Origin: an uncultured Clostridia bacterium
GTDB taxonomy: Bacteria; Bacillota; Clostridia; Christensenellales; UBA1242
Assembly (NCBI GenBank): GCA_937900575.1
Contig: CALCEI010000191.1
Location: 1 to 11,093, forward strand
Direction: 5' to 3'
DNA: 11,093 bases
This document shows, piece by piece, positions 6,558-11,093 of the stretch (positions are counted from its first letter, which is position 1; each line of letters opens with the position of its first letter). A program made the position numbers and the translations under genes. Below the pieces are notes generated by a model. It was not told the origin of the DNA, made no database searches, and worked only from the letters and a program-made list of their open reading frames with translations.

Positions 6558-6830
6558 ATGAATTCAGAATTCAAGTTGGGCGATGTTGTAAAATCGATTG
6601 CTGGACATGATAAAAACCGTTTATTTATAGTGGTTTCTCTTGACAAAAGTGGCAATCCGATTATAATAGATGGTAGATATAGAATTAAAACAAAACCAAA
6701 AGCAAAGAACCCAAAGCACTTAATAAAAATTGCTTATGACGAACAACTTTTGAACAAAGTTGCAAAACCACAAGTTACAGACACTGAAATTTACAATAAT
6801 TTGAAAGTGTACAGACAAATAAAGGAGTAA
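6558..6830 (+). CDS. KOW-domain RNA-binding protein (L14e-like)
   Basis: Many Clostridia carry a short KOW-domain protein, related to archaeal/eukaryotic L14e, between map and infA; this 90-residue ORF sits exactly there and shows the pattern. The KOW-like segment is FKLGDVVKSIAGHDKNRLFI (residues 5-24), with GHDKNR replacing the usual G-x-D-K-G-R, followed by a strand with IIIDGRYR (36-43) and the basic KTKPKAKNPKHLIKI stretch (45-58) typical of these proteins. The role is not established; ribosome or rRNA association is inferred from the fold and from the operon position. AGGAG (6549-6553) overlaps the map TAG stop. The gene ends just two bases before infA and contains the infA ribosome binding site. 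Confidence 0.85.
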   Translation: MNSEFKLGDVVKSIAGHDKNRLFIVVSLDKSGNPIIIDGRYRIKTKPKAKNPKHLIKIAYDEQLLNKVAKPQVTDTEIYNNLKVYRQIKE

Positions 6831-6832
6831 AA

Positions 6833-7054
6833 ATGTCTAAAGAAGATTGTATCGAAGCCGAAGGTGAAGTTGTTGAAGTTTTGGGTAACACAAACTTCAA
6901 AGTTCAAATAATGAATAATCACATAATCACTGCTTACATTTCGGGTAAATTGCGTACGCATTTTATTAAGATTTTAGTAGGTGATAAAGTTAAAGTTGAA
7001 ATGAGTCCATATGATTTAACCAAAGGTAGAATTATATGGAGAGATAAAAACTAA
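6833..7054 (+). CDS. infA: Translation initiation factor IF-1
   Basis: IF-1 is a single OB-fold protein that occupies the A site of the 30S subunit during initiation, working with IF-2 and IF-3. The 73-residue length is standard (72-73). Recognisable parts are MSKEDCIEAEGEVVEVLGN (1-19), FKVQIMNNHIITAYISGKLR (22-41), the IKILVGDKVKVEMSPYDLTK stretch (45-64) and GRIIWRDKN. The cysteine at position 6 replaces the more usual valine and looks harmless. The ribosome binding site AAGGAG (6822-6827) lies within the last codons of the KOW gene, immediately before its TAA, so infA translation should depend on readout of that gene. It is followed by rpmJ as in most Bacillota. Confidence 0.97.
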   Translation: MSKEDCIEAEGEVVEVLGNTNFKVQIMNNHIITAYISGKLRTHFIKILVGDKVKVEMSPYDLTKGRIIWRDKN

Positions 7055-7078
7055 TCAATTTATAAAGGAGAAAATAAA

Positions 7079-7195
7079 ATGAAAGTTAGACCATCAGTTA
7101 AGCCAATGTGCGAAAAATGTAAAGTGATTAAACGTAACGGTAAAGTTATGGTTATTTGTTCAAAATCACCAAAGCACAAACAACGTCAAGGTTAG
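7079..7195 (+). CDS. rpmJ: 50S ribosomal protein L36
   Basis: L36 is the smallest ribosomal protein, a zinc-binding peptide in the large subunit near 23S rRNA domains II and V. The 38-codon gene starts MKVRPSVKPMCEKCKVIKR and ends KHKQRQG, essentially the family consensus. The zinc ligands are C11, C14, C27 and H33 (C-X2-C-X12-C-X5-H), so this is the zinc-binding C+ form. The ribosome binding site AAGGAG (7065-7070) is eight bases upstream. The order infA-rpmJ-rpsM is standard, and the 121-base gap after this gene is the only sizeable gap between rplE and rplQ. Confidence 0.97.
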   Translation: MKVRPSVKPMCEKCKVIKRNGKVMVICSKSPKHKQRQG

Positions 7196-7203
7196 TTTAA
7201 ACA

Positions 7204-7272
7204 TGCTTGTTACTATCCAAGCAAATTAAATTTGAAAAATGGCACAATATCTCGCGGCAATTTGATATTGTG
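7204..7272 (+). promoter_or_regulatory. Two hairpins in the rpmJ-rpsM gap, candidate leader of the alpha genes
   Basis: The 7196-7316 gap has no gene. It contains a 6-bp stem TGCTTG/CAAGCA (7204-7209 with 7218-7223, 8-base loop) and a perfect 9-bp stem CACAATATC/GATATTGTG (7243-7251 with 7264-7272, 12-base GC-containing loop). Copies of CAAATT (7222-7227 and 7295-7300) can also pair with AATTTG (7228-7233 or 7259-7264), so alternative folds reaching to the region just before the rpsM AAGGAG (7305-7310) are possible. Neither hairpin is followed by a long T run, so they are not typical terminators, and I found no good promoter. In E. coli, S4 represses the alpha operon through a pseudoknot leader before rpsM; a similar role here is inference. 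Confidence 0.45.
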
Positions 7273-7316
7273 AGAAAATATAAAAATAAAAAAACAAATT
7301 TTATAAGGAGAAAATT

Positions 7317-7691
7317 ATGGCACGTATTTCCGGTGTGGATTTACCAAATGAAAAGAGAGTTGAAATTGGCCTTACCTACATTTATGGTATTGGCAGAGTT
7401 AGTGCAAGCAAAATCTGTAAAGAAACAGGCATTAACCCAGACACTCGTGTAAAAGACCTTTCTGAAAGTGATATTGCTTCTATTCGTAAATATTTAGAAG
7501 CAAACTATACAGTTGAAGGTGAATTAAGAAAAGATGTTGCATTAAACATCAAGAGATTAAAAGAAATTAGATGTTATCGTGGACTTAGGCACATTGCACA
7601 TTTGCCATGTCGCGGTCAATCAAGCAAACAAAATGCTAGAACATGCAAAGGTCCAAGAAAGACAATTGCAAACAAAAAGAAAGAAGCATAA
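7317..7691 (+). CDS. rpsM: 30S ribosomal protein S13
   Basis: S13 is at the top of the small-subunit head, forms bridges to the large subunit and touches the P-site tRNA through its C-terminal tail. The 124 residues are normal. Diagnostic parts are MARISGVDLPNEKRVEIGLT (1-20), YGIGRVSASKIC (23-34), NIKRLKEIRCYRGLRH (77-92), LPCRGQSSKQNART (96-109) and KGPRK (111-115). In the conserved tail, cysteines occupy places that are usually Val (C98) and Arg (C110), and RHIAHLP lacks the usual additional arginines (RHRRGLP), so the tail is somewhat less basic than normal. AAGGAG at 7305-7310 sets the start. It is the first gene of the alpha block and follows the candidate leader. Confidence 0.97.
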   Translation: MARISGVDLPNEKRVEIGLTYIYGIGRVSASKICKETGINPDTRVKDLSESDIASIRKYLEANYTVEGELRKDVALNIKRLKEIRCYRGLRHIAHLPCRGQSSKQNARTCKGPRKTIANKKKEA

Positions 7692-7711
7692 TAAAATAAG
7701 GAGAAAAATAA

Positions 7712-8104
7712 ATGGCTAATACTAAAAAAGAAACAAAAAAGAAAAAGATATTAGTTAACAACGGTGAAGGTGCTGTGCACATTTTGGCTGGTCCAAACAA
7801 CACATTGGTATCTTTAACCGACAGTCAAGGCAATGTCTTGGCACAATGCAGTGCTGGTAAACTTGGTAACCGTGGCGCTAAAAAGACCACTCCATTTGCA
7901 GCACAAGAAGCAGTTGAAGATTGTTTGAAAAACGCTTCAAGTTTTGGTGTAACAAAAGTTGCTATTTACATTAAAGGCGCTGGTGTTGCACGTGAGTCAG
8001 CAATCCGTGCAGTTGGTACGGCTGGTCTTCAAGTTACAATGATTAAAGACGTATCACCAATCCCACACAATGGTTGCAGACCACCTAAGAAGAGAAGATT
8101 ATAG
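7712..8104 (+). CDS. rpsK: 30S ribosomal protein S11
   Basis: S11 lies on the platform of the small subunit, close to the E site and to S7. The 130-residue chain has the usual basic N-terminus, then AVHILAGPNNTLVSLTDSQG (21-40), SAGKLGNRGAKKTTPFAAQ (47-65), AIYIKGAGVARESAIRA (84-100) and the near-invariant ending DVSPIPHNGCRPPKKRRL (113-130). The N120-G121 pair is the site that is isomerised to isoaspartate in E. coli S11. The usual K-G-P-G-x-G-R-E motif reads KGAGVARE here, a modest deviation. AAGGAG (7698-7703) is eight bases before the ATG. Its TAG stop is part of the unusually strong AGGAGGG that serves rpsD. Confidence 0.96.
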   Translation: MANTKKETKKKKILVNNGEGAVHILAGPNNTLVSLTDSQGNVLAQCSAGKLGNRGAKKTTPFAAQEAVEDCLKNASSFGVTKVAIYIKGAGVARESAIRAVGTAGLQVTMIKDVSPIPHNGCRPPKKRRL

Positions 8105-8118
8105 GAGGGTAAAAGAAG

Positions 8119-8736
8119 ATGGCAAAGAATACTAATCCTAGTTGTAAGCAATGCCGTAGAGAAGGTGTTAAACTTTTCTTAAAAGGCGAAAGATGCTTAA
8201 CAAAATGTTCTTTTGATAAACGTCCTGTTGCTCCTGGCCCACATGCCACAGCAAGAAAGAAAGTTTCTGAATATGGAACACAATTGCGTGAAAAGAACAA
8301 AGTAAGAAGAGCATACGGAATGCTTGAAAAACAATTTAGAATCTATTATGAAAGAGCAACACGTAGCAAAGAAGCTACAGGTTGGGCACTCTTAAAGATG
8401 CTTGAATTAAGGTTGGACAACGTGGTTTACCGTTTGGGTCTTGGCGTATCTCGCGCTGAAGCAAGACAAATTGTTAACCATGGTCACATAACAGTTAATG
8501 GTAAGAAAGTTAATATTCCTTCATACCAAGTTAAAGCTGGTGATGTTGTTGCAGTTAAAGAAAGCAAGCAAACTCTTGAAATGTTTGCAAGTTTGAAAGA
8601 ACAAAAGATTAACACACCAAAATGGTTAGAAATGGATATGAAGAATTTGACAGGTAAAGTTCTTGCACTTCCAGAAAGGGAAGACATTGACTTAGGCATT
8701 CAAGAACACTTGATTGTTGAATACTATTCAAGATAA
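8119..8736 (+). CDS. rpsD: 30S ribosomal protein S4
   Basis: S4 starts assembly of the 16S 5' domain and, in several bacteria, represses its own operon. At 205 residues it is full length. The N-terminus has four cysteines, C9, C12, C26 and C30, in the zinc-form context CRREGVKLFLKGERC; the second pair is C-X3-C where most zinc-form S4 proteins have C-X4-C, so one residue is missing. The S4 RNA-binding domain is clear at about 97-146 (LRLDNVVYRLGLGVSRAEAR, then NHGHITVNGKKVNIPSYQV). The protein ends in HLIVEYYSR, the typical ending. AGGAGGG (8103-8109) precedes the ATG by nine bases. Inclusion of rpsD in the alpha cluster fits Clostridia and E. coli, unlike Bacillus subtilis, where rpsD is elsewhere. 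Confidence 0.97.
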   Translation: MAKNTNPSCKQCRREGVKLFLKGERCLTKCSFDKRPVAPGPHATARKKVSEYGTQLREKNKVRRAYGMLEKQFRIYYERATRSKEATGWALLKMLELRLDNVVYRLGLGVSRAEARQIVNHGHITVNGKKVNIPSYQVKAGDVVAVKESKQTLEMFASLKEQKINTPKWLEMDMKNLTGKVLALPEREDIDLGIQEHLIVEYYSR

Positions 8737-8751
8737 TAGGAGAAATTAAAT

Positions 8752-9708
8752 ATGATGGAAATTGAAAAACCAAAAATAAATTTGGAAGAATCAGACAATG
8801 GCGCACATGCAGTTATTACTGTTGAACCATTGGAAAAAGGTTTTGGCACAACACTTGGCAACATGTTAAGAAGAACACTTTTGAGTTCTCTTCCTGGCGC
8901 TGCAGTTGTTGGTGTAAAAATCAAAAATGTTTTACATGAATTTTCAACAATTAAAGGTGTATCTGAAGATGTACCAGACATTGTTTTGAATTTAAAATCT
9001 TTGGCAGTTAAAACTGACAAAACAGAACCAGACTTTAAAGGTACATTAAGACTTAAAAAGAAAGGTGCTGGCACAGTTTATGCAAAAGACATTGAATGCG
9101 AAGATGGCATTTCAATTATCAATCCAGATTTATACATCTGCACAACAGATGATGATGCAGATTTGGATATTACTCTTTATGTTGGCCGTGGCAGAGGATT
9201 TGTTCCTGCAAGTCAAAATAAAGAATTTTCAGACGAAGTTGACTACATTGCTATTGATTCATTATTTACACCTGTTAAACGTGTAAATTTTGAAGTTCAA
9301 TCCAGCCGTGTTGGACGTAATCTTGACTTTGATAAACTTGTTTTGGACGTTCAAACTCGTGGAACAGTTGCAGCAAAAGAAGTTGTTGCACTTTCTGCAA
9401 AATTGTTGAACGACTACAATGCAATGTTTGTTGAGCTTGTGGAAGGAATGTCAGGTGTTGATATTCTTGTTGCAAGAAAGGAAGACGAACGTACAAAATT
9501 GTTGGAAAAGCCAATTGAAGAAATGGAATTGAGCGTACGTAGTTACAACTGCTTAAAACGTGCAGGTATTGATACCATTGGTGACCTTGCACAAAAGAGC
9601 AAGAGTGAAATGATGAAAGTTCGTAACATGGGTGCAAAATCTATGGAAGAAGTTATCACAAAACTTGAAGCATATGGAATTGTGCTTGAAGGTAATGAAA
9701 ATTACTAA
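8752..9708 (+). CDS. rpoA: DNA-directed RNA polymerase subunit alpha
   Basis: The alpha subunit dimerises to nucleate RNA polymerase assembly and contacts promoter UP elements and activators through its C-terminal domain. The 318 residues match the family (about 315-330). The N-terminal assembly domain covers about 1-230, with GFGTTLGNMLRRTLLSSLPG (30-49), the ISIINPDLYI strand (120-129) and VNFEVQSSRVGRNLDFDKL (178-196). The C-terminal domain spans about 255-312: SVRSYNCLKRAGIDTIGDLA (261-280), then MMKVRNMGAKSMEEV. R263 and N266 correspond to the E. coli DNA-contacting R265 and N268. Two adjacent ATGs are possible; the first fits AGGAGA (8738-8743) with eight bases of spacing, the second would lose only one residue. 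Confidence 0.98.
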   Translation: MMEIEKPKINLEESDNGAHAVITVEPLEKGFGTTLGNMLRRTLLSSLPGAAVVGVKIKNVLHEFSTIKGVSEDVPDIVLNLKSLAVKTDKTEPDFKGTLRLKKKGAGTVYAKDIECEDGISIINPDLYICTTDDDADLDITLYVGRGRGFVPASQNKEFSDEVDYIAIDSLFTPVKRVNFEVQSSRVGRNLDFDKLVLDVQTRGTVAAKEVVALSAKLLNDYNAMFVELVEGMSGVDILVARKEDERTKLLEKPIEEMELSVRSYNCLKRAGIDTIGDLAQKSKSEMMKVRNMGAKSMEEVITKLEAYGIVLEGNENY

Positions 9709-9737
9709 AATTTAAACTTTAAAAAGGAGAAAGAACT

Positions 9738-10247
9738 GTGAAAGTTAAAATGTTAGGTCGCCCAACAGAAGCAAGATTGTCCTTAATTCGTAGTCAAGCT
9801 ACAGACCTTCTTTGGAAAGGTAAGATTGAAACAACTGTTGCAAGAGCAAAATCTTTAAGAAGTTATGTTGAAAAAATCTTAACATCAGCAATCAATTCTT
9901 ATGAAGATGTTGTTAGTGTTACAAAAACTTCAACAGACAAAAAAGGTGAAAAAGTTTCAAAAGAAGTTATGAATGACGGTCCAAAGAAACTTGCTGCTCG
10001 TAGACACATCATGGCAAAAGTTTATGGTGTAAAAGAAGAGCGTAAACCAGGCGAAAAGAAAGCAGACTACCTTGCACGTATAGATAATATTAAAAATCCA
10101 CTTTTGGAAAAAATCTTTAACGTTTATGCACCAAAATATGCAGAACGTGCTAAAGAACTTGGCCAACGTGGAGGTTACACACGTATTTTACGTTTAGGTA
10201 AACGTAAGGGCGATAATGCTGAAATGGCAATTATTGAACTTATTTAG
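9738..10247 (+). CDS. rplQ: 50S ribosomal protein L17, with internal insertions
   Basis: L17 is at the exit-tunnel side of the large subunit. Family blocks are LGRPTEARLSLIRSQATDLL (6-25), KIETTVARAKSLRSYVEKIL (29-48), ARRHIMAKVY (87-96), IFNVYAPKYAER (127-138) and GGYTRILRLGKRKGDNAEMA (145-164). At 169 residues it is about 40-50 longer than Bacillus or E. coli L17. The extra residues are charged segments between 54 and 86, around 97-118, and a small KELGQ insertion (139-143). Longer L17 proteins occur in other phyla, so this is not an error signal. The start is taken as GTG at 9738, because AAGGAG (9724-9729) is eight bases upstream; the next ATG at 9750 would be 20 bases away and would trim four residues. 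It is the last gene before the terminator. Confidence 0.94.
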   Translation: MKVKMLGRPTEARLSLIRSQATDLLWKGKIETTVARAKSLRSYVEKILTSAINSYEDVVSVTKTSTDKKGEKVSKEVMNDGPKKLAARRHIMAKVYGVKEERKPGEKKADYLARIDNIKNPLLEKIFNVYAPKYAERAKELGQRGGYTRILRLGKRKGDNAEMAIIELI

Positions 10248-10273
10248 TCTAATTAAAATTTGTTTGAAAGAAG

Positions 10274-10298
10274 CAGAGCATGTTTGCTCTGTTTTTTT
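10274..10298 (+). terminator. Intrinsic terminator after rplQ
   Basis: A perfect 7-bp stem CAGAGCA/TGCTCTG (10274-10280 with 10285-10291) with a 4-base TGTT loop is followed directly by seven T residues (10292-10298). It lies 26 bases after the rplQ stop and ends the spc-alpha transcript. Upstream A residues can pair with the T tract, so some bidirectional activity is possible. Confidence 0.93.
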
Positions 10299-10309
10299 GA
10301 TGTCAAAAA

Positions 10310-10323
10310 CATAAAATTTTATG
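10310..10323. repeat. 14-bp perfect palindrome CATAAAATTTTATG
   Basis: This 14-base sequence is its own reverse complement. It lies between the rplQ terminator and the rpsL promoter, 31 bases upstream of the -35 box. It might be an operator or simply reflect AT-rich composition; nothing in the sequence decides between these. Confidence 0.35.
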
Positions 10324-10354
10324 CAAATTGTACGTAAAAATTTGGTATAAAATA

Positions 10355-10383
10355 TTGACTTTACTTTCGTAAAATTGTATAAT
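10355..10383 (+). promoter_or_regulatory. Sigma-A promoter for rpsL (str operon)
   Basis: TTGACT (10355-10360) and TATAAT (10378-10383) are separated by 17 bases, matching the housekeeping consensus at 11 of 12 positions with ideal spacing. Transcription should start near 10390, giving a leader of about 70 bases before the rpsL ATG. The AT-rich stretch upstream (10310-10354) could act as an UP element. Its location after a terminator and before rpsL fits an independently transcribed str operon. Confidence 0.9.
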
Positions 10384-10404
10384 AAATTCGTTATAGTCAA
10401 AAAA

Positions 10405-10433
10405 TGCTGCTTTGTCTATTAACAGAGGTTGCA
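10405..10433 (+). promoter_or_regulatory. Hairpin in the rpsL 5' leader
   Basis: In the predicted untranslated leader, CTTTGT (10410-10415) can pair with ACAGAG (10422-10427), including one G-U pair, across a 6-base CTATTA loop. The stem can extend outward through an internal bulge to TGC/GCA (10405-10407 with 10431-10433). It ends about 14 bases before the AGGAGG (10447-10452). Ribosomal protein leaders often fold this way for autoregulation; function here is inferred from structure and position only. Confidence 0.4.
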
Positions 10434-10458
10434 AAAAATATTTTATAGGAGGAATTAA

Positions 10459-10830
10459 ATGCCTACAGTTAATCAATTAGTAAGAAGAAGTAGAACAAGA
10501 CAGGTTGACAAAAGCCAATCAATTTTGTTAAACAACTGCCCACAAAAACGTGGTGTATGTTTAACAGTTACTACAACAACACCTAAAAAACCTAACTCAG
10601 CATTGCGTAAGATATGCCGTGTTCGTCTTTCCAACGGAAAAGAAACAACATGTTATATCCCAGGTGAAGGTCACAACCTTCAAGAACACAATGTGGTTTT
10701 GGTACGTGGTGGTCGTGTTCCTGACCTTCCAGGTGTTAGATATCACGTAGTACGTGGTGCTTTGGATACTGCTGCTGTTCAAGATCGTAAGCAAGGCAGA
10801 AGTAAATACGGCGCAAAAAAATCTAAATAA
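10459..10830 (+). CDS. rpsL: 30S ribosomal protein S12
   Basis: S12 lies at the decoding centre and controls accuracy; it is the classic streptomycin-resistance protein. The 123-residue length is normal. Conserved parts are MPTVNQLVRR (1-10), CPQKRGVC (27-34), TTTPKKPNSALRKICRVRLS (39-58), IPGEGHNLQEHN (67-78) and DLPGVRYHVVRGALD (89-103). K43 (in TPKKPNS), a common site of resistance mutations, is unchanged. Position 88, lysine in E. coli, is proline here (GGRVPDLPG), next to D89, the aspartate methylthiolated by RimO in E. coli. The ribosome binding site AGGAGG (10447-10452) is six bases upstream. It has its own promoter, as expected for the first gene of the str operon, but rpsG does not follow. 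Confidence 0.97.
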   Translation: MPTVNQLVRRSRTRQVDKSQSILLNNCPQKRGVCLTVTTTTPKKPNSALRKICRVRLSNGKETTCYIPGEGHNLQEHNVVLVRGGRVPDLPGVRYHVVRGALDTAAVQDRKQGRSKYGAKKSK

Positions 10831-11093
10831 TAGCGTCCGTTAAAAATCAAATTAGTTTAAATGAAGGTTGCCGTTACTTTTTAGAAAACGGCACTAGCGA
10901 CGCTTTTACTCGTCAAGCTATCTTAAATGAAACTTATGAGTATGACTCTGAGAAATTTAAAATCATGTCTTACAATGTAAGAAACTGTGATGATAATAAT
11001 TCAACATTCCCAGGCAACATCGTTGTTTCAAACACCGTTAATTCTAGAGCACCTAGAGTTGCTAAAAATATTTTAGACAATATGCCTGATTCA
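10827..11093 (+). CDS. Partial endonuclease/exonuclease/phosphatase-family frame, start missing
   Basis: From 10827 to the end of the window one frame stays open for 89 codons. Residues 44-54 read FKIMSYNVRNC, the first strand of the endonuclease/exonuclease/phosphatase superfamily, with the asparagine (N50) that helps bind the catalytic metal. It is followed at 73-88 by an Arg-containing helix (SRAPRVAKNILDNMPD), as expected before the family's next motif, which lies beyond the window. There is no ATG, GTG or TTG in frame before the ATG at 10965, which falls inside the first strand and has no good ribosome binding site. The protein therefore appears to have lost its 5' end, and its coding sense runs up to within a few bases of the rpsL stop, in a different frame. 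This suggests a breakpoint just after rpsL. Substrate and role cannot be inferred. Confidence 0.6.
   Translation, partial: MIASVKNQISLNEGCRYFLENGTSDAFTRQAILNETYEYDSEKFKIMSYNVRNCDDNNSTFPGNIVVSNTVNSRAPRVAKNILDNMPDS
10832..10904. repeat. Nested inverted repeats after rpsL
   Basis: AGCGTC (10832-10837) is complementary to GACGCT (10899-10904), and between them TGCCGTT (10869-10875) is complementary to AACGGCA (10887-10893) across an 11-base loop. The outer right arm is followed by TTTT. The inner pair lies within the open frame that leads into the nuclease-like motif. It could be a weak terminator, a recombination scar or chance. Confidence 0.3.

Noticed and set aside
7204..7272. Hairpins before rpsM as intrinsic terminators
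   Set aside because: Neither stem is GC-rich nor followed by a run of T; the stretch after the second is A-rich.
7196..7316. Promoter in front of rpsM
   Set aside because: TTGAAA and TTGATA sequences occur, but no -10 element lies 16-18 bases downstream of them, so I do not call a promoter.
10831..10908. Integron-type attC recombination site at the nested repeats
   Set aside because: The repeats lack a matching pair of RYYYAAC/GTTRRRY core sites, and no integrase or cassette array is visible.

Overview
The window is a long ribosomal-protein cluster from a low-G+C bacterium. It corresponds to the spc operon, the secY-adk-map-infA-rpmJ block and the alpha operon, and it ends with rpsL, normally the first gene of the str operon. 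All genes are on the + strand. The AT-rich codons, strong AGGAGG-type ribosome binding sites, zinc-type 61-residue S14, the KOW-domain gene between map and infA, and rpsD inside the alpha operon all point to Bacillota, most likely an uncultured Clostridia-like lineage. The exact taxon cannot be read from the sequence.

Positions 1-571 do not fit the rest. A 69-codon N-terminal piece of an arginase is followed by an ORF whose first ~85 residues look like a short Clostridia OB-fold single-stranded-DNA-binding protein and whose last ~25 residues are the C-terminus of ribosomal protein L24. L24 is expected exactly here, just before rplE, but its N-terminal KOW domain is missing, and rplN (L14) and rpsQ are not upstream.

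Positions 585-7195 hold rplE, rpsZ, rpsH, rplF, rplR, rpsE, rpmD, rplO, secY, adk, map, a KOW gene, infA and rpmJ. Spacing runs from a 17-bp overlap to 24 bp. These genes supply parts of both ribosomal subunits, the Sec channel, a nucleotide kinase, the enzyme that removes N-terminal methionine, and an initiation factor. Positions 7196-7316 are the only real gap inside the cluster and contain hairpins that could form a leader for the alpha genes. Positions 7317-10247 hold rpsM, rpsK, rpsD, rpoA and rplQ, followed by a clear intrinsic terminator.

Positions 10299-10458 carry a near-consensus sigma-A promoter and a structured 5' leader for rpsL (10459-10830). Where rpsG would be expected, the window instead enters a frame without a start codon that reads into the N-terminal motif of an endonuclease/exonuclease/phosphatase-family protein and runs off the end. 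Both edges of the cluster therefore look like breakpoints, from assembly chimerism or real rearrangement. I see no clear new biological system. The most informative anomalies are these junctions, the L24 chimera, a proline at S12 position 88, the absence of UGA stop codons, and the candidate leader RNAs.
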